Of a stretch of 64,000 nucleotides of DNA, positions 16,812 through 27,794 are shown piece after piece (position 1 is the first letter of the stretch; every line of letters starts with the position of its first letter). The position numbers were made by a program, and so were the translations under genes. Below the pieces are notes generated by a model, which made no database searches, was not told the DNA's origin, and saw only the letters and a list, made by a program, of their open reading frames with translations. Source of the stretch: Agrobacterium genomosp. 13 str. CFBP 6927 (lineage in GTDB: Bacteria; Pseudomonadota; Alphaproteobacteria; Rhizobiales; Rhizobiaceae); assembly GCA_900012615.1 (NCBI GenBank), contig LT009756.1, positions 2,193,452-2,257,451 on the forward strand, written 5' to 3'.

Positions 16812-18068
16812 TCAATTTTCCAGCATATCCTTCAGCCGGGCGGTCAACGCTGCCCGGTCGAGTGAGAAATTGACGTCGATCCACTTTTCCTCGAGGCTTT
16901 TCAGCACTTCGCCCACCTTCGGGCCGGCCTCAACACCTGCGGCCATCACATCCGCACCGCTCAGCGGAAAGCCGGGTTTGTGGAATTTTTCCGCCCTCGT
17001 CAGCAAAGTCGAAAGCCGCGCAACTTTCTGCATTGCTGTGTCGCCAGCGGAAAGATCGGCACGGGCCGAGGCAAGCGCCAGTTTCAGCCGCGTCTTCACG
17101 CCCTCGACGCCCTGACGATAGAGCAGCCGGTCTAGCGCCGTCTCCTTCAGCTCCGGGTCAGCTGCCGGAGCCGAAGCCCAATGGGCAAGATAAGCCGCTT
17201 CGGCTTTCGACAGCCGGAGGCGCGCGGCAAGGGCAGCCAGCCTGTCCCTGTCCGGCGGTACGATGGCGGCAAGCCGCAGCATCGGGTCTACCGCCCAGCC
17301 CAGAGCCTGCTCCGTCGCCACCAGCCCGTGAATGGCGTCGATGCCCCATTTTTCCGTTTCGGGAAGAATTTCCGCCAGAACGCCCGATTGCCGCATCCAC
17401 AAAAGGGCCCGGGAAGGATCGCGGGCGGAAAGCAGCTTTTTCAGTTCGCTCCACACCCGCTCGGCCGAAAGGGTGCCCAGCTTGTCCTTGGCCCGCGCGC
17501 TTGCCCGCAAGCCGTCCGCATCCGGGCGGCCGGAACCGTAATGGGCGAAAAAGCGGAAAAACCGGAGAATCCGCAGGTAATCTTCCGAAATCCGCATCGC
17601 CGCATCGCCGATGAAGCGCACCGTGCCGGTCTCTATATCGGCAAGACCATCGATAAGGTCGATGATCTCGCCCTTTTCATCGGCATAAAGAGCATTGATG
17701 GTGAGGTCGCGCCGCTCGGCGTCGGTCTGCCAGTCGGTTCCGAAAGCCACCTGTGCGTGGCGGCCATTGGTTTCGACATCGCGGCGCAACGTCGTCACCT
17801 CGAAACCTTCGCCATCGATCACCAGCGTTACCGTGCCGTGTTCGATGCCGGTCGGCACCGCCTTGATGCCCGCAGCCTTGGCCCGCGCAACAACCACGTC
17901 AGGGGTGAGCGTCGTCGCCATGTCGACATCGACGACCGGCAGGTCCATCAGCGCATTGCGCACCGCGCCGCCAACGATCCGCACCTCGCCGCCATCGGCA
18001 TTCAGAAGCGTAAAGATGCGCTTGAGCGCCGGTTTTTGAAACCAGTCCCGCCCGGCAAGGCTGCTCAT
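16812..18068 (-). CDS. cca: CCA tRNA nucleotidyltransferase / poly(A) polymerase family
   Basis: This 418-residue class II nucleotidyltransferase adds or repairs the tRNA 3' CCA end. The head domain shows VRIVGGAVRNALMD near residues 30-43, catalytic DVD in PVVDVDMAT, then RRDLTINALYAD and the RFIGDAAMRISEDYLRILRFFRF block that binds nucleotide. The C-terminal half is helical. ATG 18068 overlaps the Nudix stop by four bases, so it is coupled to the Nudix gene. The frame is open upstream to 18119 but those residues overlap the Nudix gene. Confidence 0.92.
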   Translation of the reverse strand: MSSLAGRDWFQKPALKRIFTLLNADGGEVRIVGGAVRNALMDLPVVDVDMATTLTPDVVVARAKAAGIKAVPTGIEHGTVTLVIDGEGFEVTTLRRDVETNGRHAQVAFGTDWQTDAERRDLTINALYADEKGEIIDLIDGLADIETGTVRFIGDAAMRISEDYLRILRFFRFFAHYGSGRPDADGLRASARAKDKLGTLSAERVWSELKKLLSARDPSRALLWMRQSGVLAEILPETEKWGIDAIHGLVATEQALGWAVDPMLRLAAIVPPDRDRLAALAARLRLSKAEAAYLAHWASAPAADPELKETALDRLLYRQGVEGVKTRLKLALASARADLSAGDTAMQKVARLSTLLTRAEKFHKPGFPLSGADVMAAGVEAGPKVGEVLKSLEEKWIDVNFSLDRAALTARLKDMLEN

Positions 18069-18697
18069 GAATAAAACCTCTCGTAAATCGTCCTGACGAT
18101 GCCCGCCGTAATGCCCCAAATGTAACGTTCGCCATAGGGCATTTCGTAGAAAAACCGCTCCTTCCCCTGAAAGATGCGGCTGCCGCGCCCGTGATTGGCC
18201 GGGTCCATCAGAAAGGACAGCGGCACCTCGAAAACCTCATCCACTTCCGTCGGATTGAGCGTCAGGTCAAAGCCGGGCCGAACGATGGACAGCACCGGCT
18301 TGATGCGGAAACCCGTCCCGGAAATATAATCCGGCAGGCGCCCGACCGTTTCCACGAAAGATCGCGAAAGGCCGATTTCCTCTTCCGTCTCGCGCAGCGC
18401 CGCCTCTTCAGGCGTCCGGTCCTCGGCATCGATGCCGCCGCCCGGAAATGAAATCTGGCCGGAATGTTTGCGCAGGGTGGCCGTGCGCTGGGTGAAGATC
18501 ACCCGCGCATCGTTGCCATCGTCAATGACCGGCACCAGCACGGCGGCGTCCTTCAGCCTGATGCCGTTTCCAGACAGCACCACGCCCGGATTAAGCACAT
18601 GGTCGCCATGCTCCCGTTCCGCCACGCCCTCGCCTTCCTGCAGCACGCGGCAGCGGAAATCGGCGGCGGTAAAAGTCTTGAATGCCGTTGTCGTCAT
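18065..18697 (-). CDS. Nudix hydrolase, CoA pyrophosphatase-like (NudL type)
   Basis: This 210-residue protein has the full Nudix box GGGIDAEDRTPEEAALRETEEEIGL (about residues 91-115), preceded by RTATLRKHSGQISFPG, which is typical of CoA-pyrophosphatase-type Nudix enzymes. The likely role is hydrolysis of CoA or derivatives to phosphopantetheine. It overlaps DUF1285 upstream and cca downstream by four bases each; this three-gene operon is common in rhizobia as I recall it. Confidence 0.88.
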   Translation of the reverse strand: MTTTAFKTFTAADFRCRVLQEGEGVAEREHGDHVLNPGVVLSGNGIRLKDAAVLVPVIDDGNDARVIFTQRTATLRKHSGQISFPGGGIDAEDRTPEEAALRETEEEIGLSRSFVETVGRLPDYISGTGFRIKPVLSIVRPGFDLTLNPTEVDEVFEVPLSFLMDPANHGRGSRIFQGKERFFYEMPYGERYIWGITAGIVRTIYERFYS

Positions 18698-19323
18698 TGC
18701 GAAAGCCGTTCCAGTTCCTTGGCGGGCATCACCGCAAAAGTCACCCCGCCCGAGCGCACCGCAAACATGTCGACGCCCTCCACTTCGATCACCTCGCCAA
18801 GTGCGACGAGATCATACATCACCGCCCGCGACACGAGCGCTTCCAGCCTGCCGCGCACCAGAAGATAGGGCTTCAATTCCCGGTTCTCACCGAAAACCTC
18901 AAACCGCAACGGATGCTCCGGCCCCGCCTCCACCACATCGCCGACATTGGTGCGAAAGGTCAGCAGCGGCTCGCCATCATCCTCACCCGCCGTCAGCTTC
19001 ATTTCCACGGCGACGAAAGGCGCGTCCGCGACGCGGATGCCGACTTTTTCCACAGGAGTTACGAGATAGGTTTTACCGTCCTCATCCTTGCGCAGAACCG
19101 TGGAAAACAGCCGCACCAGCGGCGCCCTGCCGATGGGGGTGCCGAGGTAGAACCAGGTGCCATCGGCGCGGATTTCCATGTCGAGATCGCCGCAAAAGGG
19201 CGGATTCCAGCGTTCAACCGGGGCCGGCCCGCGTTTGGCGTCGCCGCTCTGTTCGGCGGCGCGGGAAATCATCGCCGCAAGCCCCGCCGCATCATCAGCC
19301 GAATTTATCGTCTCCGCTGCCAT
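18694..19323 (-). CDS. DUF1285 domain protein
   Basis: This 209-residue protein matches DUF1285: PPFCGDLDMEIRADGTWFYLGTPIGRAPLVRLFSTVLRKDEDGKTYLVTPVEKVGIRV is its hallmark block. The family has no established function. It is predicted cytoplasmic, with no signal or membrane helix. It leads the DUF1285-Nudix-cca operon and is divergent from moxR, with a 175-nt shared promoter region. Confidence 0.85.
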   Translation of the reverse strand: MAAETINSADDAAGLAAMISRAAEQSGDAKRGPAPVERWNPPFCGDLDMEIRADGTWFYLGTPIGRAPLVRLFSTVLRKDEDGKTYLVTPVEKVGIRVADAPFVAVEMKLTAGEDDGEPLLTFRTNVGDVVEAGPEHPLRFEVFGENRELKPYLLVRGRLEALVSRAVMYDLVALGEVIEVEGVDMFAVRSGGVTFAVMPAKELERLSQ

Positions 19324-19498
19324 ATTCGAGTCTCGCTTTGCCGATAAGGAAATACTAAGTCACGACATAGTCATTCGAATGGCGCTTGTCAGCGGCCAAG
19401 AGAGCAATAAGCTATATGCAGCGCAAAATCCGTCCCGGCCAGCGGCCAGCGAAACCGGGATGTGACTGTGACAGCGGCGAAGGTATGAGGAGAGCGAC

Positions 19499-20509
<1,011 letters not shown>

Positions 20510-20545
20510 AAGACGCGTGCCTAACCTTTCGCGAAAGGAGTGCCT

Positions 20546-21460
20546 GTGGCATCCATCGGCCAGATCGTAGACAAGACGCCGGGTAGCGAAGTTCTGGCGC
20601 GCGCGCGCCAGCGTGCCGCACTGGTGCCGGACTGCATGGTCGAGGCAAAGCGCATCGCCAACACCGTCACCGCCGGCTGGCACGGCCGCCGCAAGCGCGG
20701 CATCGGTGAAAATTTCTGGCAGTTCCGCCCCTATGCAGAAGGCGAAAGCCTGTCGCGCATCGACTGGCGGCGCTCGGCCCGCGACGACCATACCTATGTA
20801 CGCGACCGGGAATGGGAAGCCGCCCACACCATCTGGCTCTGGGCGGACATGTCGCCGTCGATGATGTTCAAATCCACCCTCGGCTCGGTCTCCAAGGAAA
20901 GCCGGGCGCTGGTGCTGATGCTGGCGCTGGCGGAAATCCTTGCGCGCTCGGGCGAGCGCATCGGCTGCCCCGGCATCATGGAGCCGGTTTCGGCCAGAAA
21001 CGCCGCCGAACGGCTGGCCGCCGCCATCATGCACGCGCCGCTGACCACGGGCATGCCGGAAACGGGCATGATCCGCGGCGCGAGCGACATCGTCCTCATC
21101 GGCGATTTTCTCGATGATGCCAAAGCCGTGATGGAGCGGATTTCGCCTCTGGCGCGGCGCGGCCTGCGCGGCCATGTGGTGGAAATTGCCGATCCGGCGG
21201 AAGAGACCTTCCCCTATTCCGGCCGCACCGAGTTCACCGACCCGGAAACGGGAGAAAAACTGGTGTCCGGCCGTGCCGAAACCATTCGCGAGGATTACAC
21301 CCGCGCCTATCTCGCAAGGCGTGAGGCGCTGTCCTCGTCGCTGCGCCGTCTAGGCTGGAACTTCGTGTTCCACCGCACAGACCATCTCGCTTCCGAGGCG
21401 CTCGTCGCCATGCACATGTATCTTTCCGGCGCGCCGGCACAGGGCGGTGGGCACAGATGA
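20546..21460 (+). CDS. DUF58 domain protein
   Basis: This 304-residue protein contains the DUF58 hallmark SLSRIDWRRSARDDHTYVRDREWE (about residues 65-90), followed by a vWA-like region (HTIWLWADMSPSMMF with a DxSxS-like DMSPS). The partner ATPase MoxR precedes it. GTG 20546 is chosen because AAAGGAG ends five nt before it; an earlier in-frame GTG at 20540 overlaps that site. The ATG of the next gene overlaps its stop (ATGA). Confidence 0.85.
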   Translation: MASIGQIVDKTPGSEVLARARQRAALVPDCMVEAKRIANTVTAGWHGRRKRGIGENFWQFRPYAEGESLSRIDWRRSARDDHTYVRDREWEAAHTIWLWADMSPSMMFKSTLGSVSKESRALVLMLALAEILARSGERIGCPGIMEPVSARNAAERLAAAIMHAPLTTGMPETGMIRGASDIVLIGDFLDDAKAVMERISPLARRGLRGHVVEIADPAEETFPYSGRTEFTDPETGEKLVSGRAETIREDYTRAYLARREALSSSLRRLGWNFVFHRTDHLASEALVAMHMYLSGAPAQGGGHR

Positions 21461-24267
21461 GCGCATTGCCTTTCGTCTTCACCAGCCCCTATATCCTCTT
21501 CGGCCTCTTGGCGCTGCCCGCCATCTGGTGGCTGCTGCGGCTCACCCCGCCGCGCCCCAAGGCGGAAGTGTTTCCGCCGCTGAAAATATTGGCGACTGTG
21601 TTGAAACGCGAGGAAACGCCCTCGAAAAGCCCATGGTGGCTGACCCTGCTGCGCATGGCGCTTGCCGCCGCCGTGATTTTCGCGCTGGCCGATCCGGTGG
21701 TGAACCCGCGCAACAACAGCATTGCCGGCAGCGGCCCGCTGGTGCTGGTGGTCGACAATAGCTGGGCCGCTGCGCCCGACTGGGAAAGACGCGTGGCCAC
21801 CGCTCAGGCCCTGATCGGCGATGCGGAGCGCGCCGACCGCCCCGTCTCCATCAGCTTCACCGCCGATGCGGAACATGACGCCGTACCGGGAACGACAGCC
21901 GTTGCATTGGAAAAGCTCGCCGCAGCAAAGCCGAAGCCGCTCGTTCCAGATCGTATCCGCACGGCGGAAGCCATCACCGAGGCGCTGAATGGCACGGCCC
22001 CCGGCACGATCGCCTATATTGCCGATGGCGTTCAAACCGCGCAGGATGAAAGCGCGATGAGAACGCTTGCCAGCCTCTCCCCCGCCGAATTCCGCATCGT
22101 GAAGGGCGACGGCAAGGCGATCGCCGCCATTACCGGCGCCACCAACAATGCCGATGCCATGAGCGTCACACTGTCGCGCCTCGATACCGCCGAAGCCACC
22201 CGGCTGACCGTCAATGCGCAGGACAGCCAGGGCCGCATCCTCGCCAACGGCATCGCGAACTTCGCGCCCGGCGCGGCCGAAACCACGGCAACGGTGGAAG
22301 CACCTTTCGAACTGCGCAATGATTTCGCCCGCCTCTCCCTCGAAGGCGTGTCGACGGCGGGTGCGGTGCATCTTCTGGATGACGGTTTCCGCCGCCGCCG
22401 CGTGGCCCTGCTCGCCGGCGAAACCGGCAATGATTTCCAGCCGCTGCTGCAGCCGCTTTATTACATCAGCCGCGCGCTTCAGCCTTTCGCCGATCTCATT
22501 CCGCAGCGGCAGGCCGATCTGGCGCAGGCGATCCCGGAAATCCTGCAATCCAATCCTTCGGTCATCGTCATGGCCGATATCGGCCGTCTGCCGCAGGAAA
22601 CCTATGAGCCGATGCAGCGTTGGCTCGCCGGTGGCGGCACGCTGATCCGTTTTGCCGGACCGCGCCTTGCCGCAGCACCCGCAGATGACCCGCTGGTGCC
22701 TGTAACACTCAGACAGGGCGAACGCGCGCTTGGCGGCGCGCTCTCCTGGGCCGAGCCGCAGCCGCTTGCCGATTTCCCGAATTTCGGCGCTTTCGCGGGC
22801 ATGCCGAAGGCCGATGGCGTTCTCGTCAAGCGTCAGGTTCTGGCCGAACCGACACCGGATCTGGCCGAACGCACCTGGGCAAGCCTTGCCGATGGTACGC
22901 CGCTCGTTACCACCCGCACTGTCGAGGCGGGCCGCATCGTGCTCTTCCATGTCAGCGCTGAGGCAAGCTGGTCCGACCTGCCGATCTCGGGCCATTTCGT
23001 CGATATGCTGCGCCGTATCGTGCAATTGTCGAAGGCGGGCGGCGCTTCCGCCAACGCCAATGCCCCGGCTGCCGCCCTTCCGCCCTTCCGGCTACTGACG
23101 GCGGAAGGCGCGCTTTCAGCAGAAATCGGCACTGCCCGGCCGCTGGAAATGCGCGCCGGCCAGCCGCCGCGCACCGGTTTCGACAATCCCCCCGGCCTCT
23201 ATGGCACAGAGGATGGTTTCGTGGCTCTCAACCTCCTGCCCGCAGGTGCGACGCTGCGCCCGCTCGACGCATCCGTCGCCGGCGTCAGCACCACCAGTGA
23301 AGCCCTGATCGGCGAAACCGCGAAATCGCTGCGCCCTGCTCTGTTCATCGCCGCCTTCCTGATGTTGATTGCCGACAGCCTGATCGTGCTCTTCATGAAC
23401 GGCGCCTTCGCACGCCTGCCGAAAGCCCGCAGCGCCACGGCCGCCGCCGTGCTTCTGGCGTTTGGTGCCTTTGCCGCCATGTCGCCAACCGACGCCCGCG
23501 CCGACGACCCCAAACCCGGAGACGAGCAAATCTTCGAACGGCTGGACACCACCCATCTCGCCTATGTTCGCACCGGCGAGGACGACGTCGACCGCATTTC
23601 CGAGCAGGGTTTGCAGGGTTTAAGCGAATTCCTGACCTGGCGCACGACGCTGGAGCCCGGCCAGCCGGTCGGCCTCGACATCTCCAAGGATGAGCTATCC
23701 TTCTATCCCATCATCTACTGGCCGGTTTCCGCAACGGCACCCATGCCCTCAAGCGCCGCCATCTCACGCATCGACGCCTACATGCGCGCCGGCGGCACCG
23801 TGCTGTTCGACACACGCGACCAGTTCTCGTCGCTCGATACCGGCGCAACCAGCCCTAACGGCGAACGCCTGCAGGCGATCCTCGCCAATATCGATATCCC
23901 ACCGCTGGAGCCCGTGCCGGAAGATCACGTTCTGACGCGCTCCTTCTACCTGCTCACCAATTTCCCCGGCCGTTACAACGGCTCGCCGCTCTGGGTGGAA
24001 TCGCGGCAGGGGGCGGCGAAGACTACCTCCGGCCTCTCCTCCTCCGGCGATGGCGTGACGCCGATCATGATAACGGGCAATGATTTCGCCGGCGCCTGGG
24101 CCGTCGATCCGCAGGGCGCGCCGGTTCTGCCAACAGTGCCGCCGGATGAGATGCAGCGCGAGCATGCCTTCCGCTCCGGCGTCAACATCATGATGTATAT
24201 GCTGACCGGCAACTACAAGGCCGATCAGGTCCACGTTCCCGCACTTCTCGAACGGTTGGGGCAGTGA
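21457..24267 (+). CDS. BatA-like N-terminal / DUF4159 membrane protein
   Basis: This 936-residue protein starts with a BatA-type N-terminus (SPYILFGLLALPAIWWLLRLTPPRP) and a second helix near residues 65-85. The vWA-like segment LVLVVDNSWAAAPDWE keeps Asp but replaces the second Ser of DxSxS with Ala, so its metal site is probably defective. A middle membrane helix near residue 630 is followed by a GATase-like DUF4159 domain (residues ~690-930). It is probably inner-membrane anchored with periplasmic domains. It overlaps DUF58 by four bases. Confidence 0.85.
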   Translation: MSALPFVFTSPYILFGLLALPAIWWLLRLTPPRPKAEVFPPLKILATVLKREETPSKSPWWLTLLRMALAAAVIFALADPVVNPRNNSIAGSGPLVLVVDNSWAAAPDWERRVATAQALIGDAERADRPVSISFTADAEHDAVPGTTAVALEKLAAAKPKPLVPDRIRTAEAITEALNGTAPGTIAYIADGVQTAQDESAMRTLASLSPAEFRIVKGDGKAIAAITGATNNADAMSVTLSRLDTAEATRLTVNAQDSQGRILANGIANFAPGAAETTATVEAPFELRNDFARLSLEGVSTAGAVHLLDDGFRRRRVALLAGETGNDFQPLLQPLYYISRALQPFADLIPQRQADLAQAIPEILQSNPSVIVMADIGRLPQETYEPMQRWLAGGGTLIRFAGPRLAAAPADDPLVPVTLRQGERALGGALSWAEPQPLADFPNFGAFAGMPKADGVLVKRQVLAEPTPDLAERTWASLADGTPLVTTRTVEAGRIVLFHVSAEASWSDLPISGHFVDMLRRIVQLSKAGGASANANAPAAALPPFRLLTAEGALSAEIGTARPLEMRAGQPPRTGFDNPPGLYGTEDGFVALNLLPAGATLRPLDASVAGVSTTSEALIGETAKSLRPALFIAAFLMLIADSLIVLFMNGAFARLPKARSATAAAVLLAFGAFAAMSPTDARADDPKPGDEQIFERLDTTHLAYVRTGEDDVDRISEQGLQGLSEFLTWRTTLEPGQPVGLDISKDELSFYPIIYWPVSATAPMPSSAAISRIDAYMRAGGTVLFDTRDQFSSLDTGATSPNGERLQAILANIDIPPLEPVPEDHVLTRSFYLLTNFPGRYNGSPLWVESRQGAAKTTSGLSSSGDGVTPIMITGNDFAGAWAVDPQGAPVLPTVPPDEMQREHAFRSGVNIMMYMLTGNYKADQVHVPALLERLGQ

Positions 24268-24268
24268 C

Positions 24269-26353
24269 ATGACATTGACCTTCTCCCCCTTCCTGCCGTG
24301 GATCGTGATCGCCGTTCTGGCCGTCGCCGCTCTTGCGCTCTCCTTCATCGGCCTGTGGCGTGGCGTGCGCGGCGCATGGCTGCGCGGGCTGGCGCTTGCC
24401 GCTTTGCTTGCGGCGATAGCCAATCCGCTTCTGACGCAGGAGGAACGCGAGCCGCTCTCCACCATCGTGCCCGTCATCGTCGACCGTTCGCAGAGCCAGG
24501 ACGTGCAGGACCGGCCGCAGATGACCGATGCGGCGCTGGAGACGCTGAAAGACCGGCTGTCGCGCTTCCCGCGCATCGAACCGCGCATCGTGGAAGTGCG
24601 CGATAATGGCGAGAGTGATTCACCCTCGACCCAGCTTTTCTCGGCCCTTTCCTCCGCCGTTTCCGATGTCTCGCCATCCCGCGTCGGCGGCGCGATTTTC
24701 CTCAGCGACGGCCAGATCCACGATATCCCGAATGCCCTGCCCAATGCCGAACAGGCGCTCGGCTTCCGCGCGCCCGTGCATGGGCTGATCACCGGCAAGG
24801 CCGATGAATTCGACCGCCGCATCGAGATCGTCCGCGCCCCCCGCTTCGGCATCGTCAATGAGGAACAGCAGCTGACACTGCGTGTCTTCGATGACGGCCG
24901 CCCCGCCGGCGGCGGTTCGGCGGAAGTGACCGTGAAGATGAACGGCGAAGAAATCGCCACGCTGCAGGCCACACCCGGCCAGCCGACGCCGTTCAGTTTC
25001 AAGGTTCCGCGCGGCGGCAACAATGTCATGGAATTTTCCGTCGCCGAACTTCCGGGCGAAGTGACCCCTGCCAATAACCGCGCCGTTCACCTGATCGAAG
25101 GTATCCGCCAGAACCTGCGCGTGCTGCTGGTCTCCGGCGAGCCGCATGCCGGCGAACGTGCCTGGCGCAATCTCCTGAAATCCGACGCCTCGGTCGATCT
25201 GGTGCATTTCACCATTCTGCGCCCGCCGGAAAAACAGGATGGCACGCCGATCAACGAACTCTCGCTGATCGCCTTCCCCACCCGTGAATTGTTCGTCGAA
25301 AAGATCGAGGACTTCGACCTCATCATCTTCGACCGCTACCAGCATCGCGGCGTGCTGCCGATTCTCTATTACGATTACATCGCCCAATATGTCGAAAAGG
25401 GCGGCGCGCTCTTGATTGCCGCAGGCCCGGAACATGCCGGTCAGGATTCGATCGCCATGACGCCGCTCGCCTCCGTGTTGCCGGCGCAGCCGACCGGTCA
25501 GGTGCATCAGGCCGCCTTTTATCCGCGCCTTTCGGAAGCGGGCAAGAAACACCCCGTCACCCGTGGGCTGGAAGGTTCGGGCAACGAGCCGCCGCAATGG
25601 GGCCGCTGGTTCCGCACCATCAGCGTTGACCCGCCGCAGGGCCAGACCGTGATGCTCGGCGATGGGCAAGACCCGCTTCTGGTGCTCAACCGGCAGGGCG
25701 AAGGCCGTGTCGCCATGCTGCTGTCCGATCAGGGCTGGCTGTGGGCGCGCGGTTTTGAAGGCGGCGGCCCGCATGTGGCGCTTTACCGTCGCATCGCCCA
25801 CTGGCTGATGAAGGAACCCGAGCTTGAAGAAGAAGCGCTGACGGCCCGCGCCAATGGCCGCACCCTGCAGATTACCCGCCAGACCATCGGCGACGATCCC
25901 GGTCAGGCGAGCGTGCGTTTTCCTTCCGGCAAAACGGAAAACATGGCCTTCACCAGCACCGAGCCTGGTCTTTACAGGATCGAGCGCCGCATGGACGAAA
26001 CCGGCCTGTTTGAAATCAGGAACGGCGATTTCACTACCCTCGTCCATGTCGGCGCGGTGGATGCGCCGGAATTCAAGGCGATGATCTCGACCACCGAAAC
26101 GCTGAAACCGCTGGCCGACGCCACCAAAGGCAGCGTGCACCGTGTCGCCGATAATTCCGGCCGTATCGCGCTGCCAGATATATTGCCCGTGCGCGGAGAT
26201 ATCAGGGTTGCCGACGAGGATCGCATGCTGATACGCGTGACCGACGAGACGGTGCTGAAAGGCGTCAACACCCTGCCGCTCTTTGCCGGTTTTGCCGGGC
26301 TTGCCGCCCTGCTGCTCGCCTTCTCCGCGCTCTGGTGGCGTGAGGGCAGATAA
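24269..26353 (+). CDS. vWA/GATase-like membrane protein of the moxR operon
   Basis: This 694-residue protein has two N-terminal membrane helices (residues ~8-55), a segment VPVIVDRSQSQ with an intact DxSxS metal motif, a middle Ig-like stretch, and a class I glutamine amidotransferase-like region (VLLVSGEPHAGERAWRNLL ... YVEKGGALLIAAGPEHAG) without an evident nucleophile Cys. A C-terminal helix lies near 670-690. It starts one base after the DUF4159 stop and closes the operon. A role as a MoxR client at the membrane is inferred. Confidence 0.8.
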   Translation: MTLTFSPFLPWIVIAVLAVAALALSFIGLWRGVRGAWLRGLALAALLAAIANPLLTQEEREPLSTIVPVIVDRSQSQDVQDRPQMTDAALETLKDRLSRFPRIEPRIVEVRDNGESDSPSTQLFSALSSAVSDVSPSRVGGAIFLSDGQIHDIPNALPNAEQALGFRAPVHGLITGKADEFDRRIEIVRAPRFGIVNEEQQLTLRVFDDGRPAGGGSAEVTVKMNGEEIATLQATPGQPTPFSFKVPRGGNNVMEFSVAELPGEVTPANNRAVHLIEGIRQNLRVLLVSGEPHAGERAWRNLLKSDASVDLVHFTILRPPEKQDGTPINELSLIAFPTRELFVEKIEDFDLIIFDRYQHRGVLPILYYDYIAQYVEKGGALLIAAGPEHAGQDSIAMTPLASVLPAQPTGQVHQAAFYPRLSEAGKKHPVTRGLEGSGNEPPQWGRWFRTISVDPPQGQTVMLGDGQDPLLVLNRQGEGRVAMLLSDQGWLWARGFEGGGPHVALYRRIAHWLMKEPELEEEALTARANGRTLQITRQTIGDDPGQASVRFPSGKTENMAFTSTEPGLYRIERRMDETGLFEIRNGDFTTLVHVGAVDAPEFKAMISTTETLKPLADATKGSVHRVADNSGRIALPDILPVRGDIRVADEDRMLIRVTDETVLKGVNTLPLFAGFAGLAALLLAFSALWWREGR

Positions 26354-26442
26354 GGGCGTTTCCAGCGAAGAGCTTAAGGCGCTTCACGTCTCGGATTGGA
26401 AACGAGGAAACGGCCGCCGCCCGGCAGCCCGGGAAGATGAAC

Positions 26443-26871
26443 ATGAATTTCATTTTGAGCGACGTCGCGGATGCAGAGGCCGAAAAGGCCATTCGCGATC
26501 CGCTGGTGGCCTATAATCTCGCCCGTTTCGGCGAAAGCGACAAACGCGAACTCAACATTACCATCCGTGATGACGACAATACCGTCACCGGCGGTCTGGT
26601 GGGCCACACCGCTCGCGGCTGGCTTTACGTCCAGCTTCTTTTCGTGCCGGAGGCCATGCGCGGTCAGGGCACAGGCCCGAAGCTGCTTGCCATGGCGGAG
26701 GCGGAAGCCAGAAAGCGCGGCTGCATGGGCGCCTATATCGACACGATGAACCCGGATGCCCTGAGAACCTACGAACGCTTCGGTTTCACGAAGATTGGCT
26801 CGCTTGCGCCGCTTTCCACGGGCCAGACGATCACATGGCTGGAGAAACGTTTCCAGGCGGTCGATTCATAA
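26443..26871 (+). CDS. GNAT family N-acetyltransferase
   Basis: This 142-residue protein has the GNAT acetyl-CoA loop as LFVPEAMRGQGTGPKLLAMAEAEARKRG (about residues 68-95) and a typical C-terminal YERFGFTKIG block. The substrate is unknown. GGGAAG sits six nt before ATG 26443; an earlier in-frame ATG at 26437 is only two to three nt from it. It follows the moxR operon by 89 nt and may be separate. Confidence 0.83.
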   Translation: MNFILSDVADAEAEKAIRDPLVAYNLARFGESDKRELNITIRDDDNTVTGGLVGHTARGWLYVQLLFVPEAMRGQGTGPKLLAMAEAEARKRGCMGAYIDTMNPDALRTYERFGFTKIGSLAPLSTGQTITWLEKRFQAVDS

Positions 26872-26947
26872 TCGCGCTGCTACGGCCCCATCGAGGCGCA
26901 TTGGACCATGGCCACCGTACGGTAAACGCGCAAATTCGGGCGGCTGG

Positions 26948-27640
26948 TTACCCTTGCGCCGCCTCAAGGATGAGCGCAGTGACTTCAACCGGGTGCGAAG
27001 CCAACGATGCATGGCTGGCTTCAAGTTCGATCTTCTTCATCGGCTTCATTCGATCGGCCATCATCTGTTCGTTTTCCGGGTTAATCATCCGGTCGTTGGT
27101 CGAGACCTGATAATAGCTCGGCTTCTTCCGCCAGGCGGGCGCCGTAACATTATCGCCAAAAGTGCTCCCGACCGGAGCCTTTTGGGTCACGGCCATGACT
27201 AGCGCTTCCTCTTCCGACAAATCCTGACAGAAGCTCTCCCGAAACTTCTCGGGCTTGATCCACAAGAAGCCGTCGCTGTCCGGCGCGATATTCGCAAAGG
27301 CCGCCGGCGGCTTGGCCTGCGAAATCCCGCCCGCGCTCTCACCGGCGTCCGGTGCGAAGGCGGCGATGTAAACGAGCGCCTTCACATTGGGCATGTCGCC
27401 CGCTTGCGTAATCACCTTGCCGCCATATGAGTGCCCGACCAGAACGACGGGACCTTCAATCTGAGCAACCATCTTGCTGGTGCGCGCCACATCGTCCGCG
27501 AGAGACGTGAGGGGGTTCTCGACCGCGTGGATATTCTTGGCCCCATAGCCATTCTTGCTTAACTCATTGATGACCTTGGCCCAATGGGCTGCGCCGCCCC
27601 AAAAACCATGTACCAGTACGATGCTTGGCTTGTCAGGCAT
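26948..27640 (-). CDS. Alpha/beta hydrolase
   Basis: This 230-residue protein is an alpha/beta hydrolase: the oxyanion segment VLVHGFWGGAAHW, nucleophile elbow VGHSYGG (Ser near residue 71), and late Asp/His region (STNDRMINPENEQ ... LEASHASLASHP). It resembles small esterases of plant- and soil-associated bacteria. GGGAGG precedes the ATG. The substrate is not known. It lacks a signal peptide. Confidence 0.85.
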   Translation of the reverse strand: MPDKPSIVLVHGFWGGAAHWAKVINELSKNGYGAKNIHAVENPLTSLADDVARTSKMVAQIEGPVVLVGHSYGGKVITQAGDMPNVKALVYIAAFAPDAGESAGGISQAKPPAAFANIAPDSDGFLWIKPEKFRESFCQDLSEEEALVMAVTQKAPVGSTFGDNVTAPAWRKKPSYYQVSTNDRMINPENEQMMADRMKPMKKIELEASHASLASHPVEVTALILEAAQG

Positions 27641-27794
27641 GTTTTCCTCCCAGGAAAGGCGTTAAAGGCTGCGGGAACGATACAATATGTTGCCGTTCAA
27701 GACACGCACATTGTTGCCAGACCGCTCATCTGAGGCAGCTTTTGACCCAACGCGGCAATCCCGCATTATGGGTTCGCAACCTTGGAATTCCCAC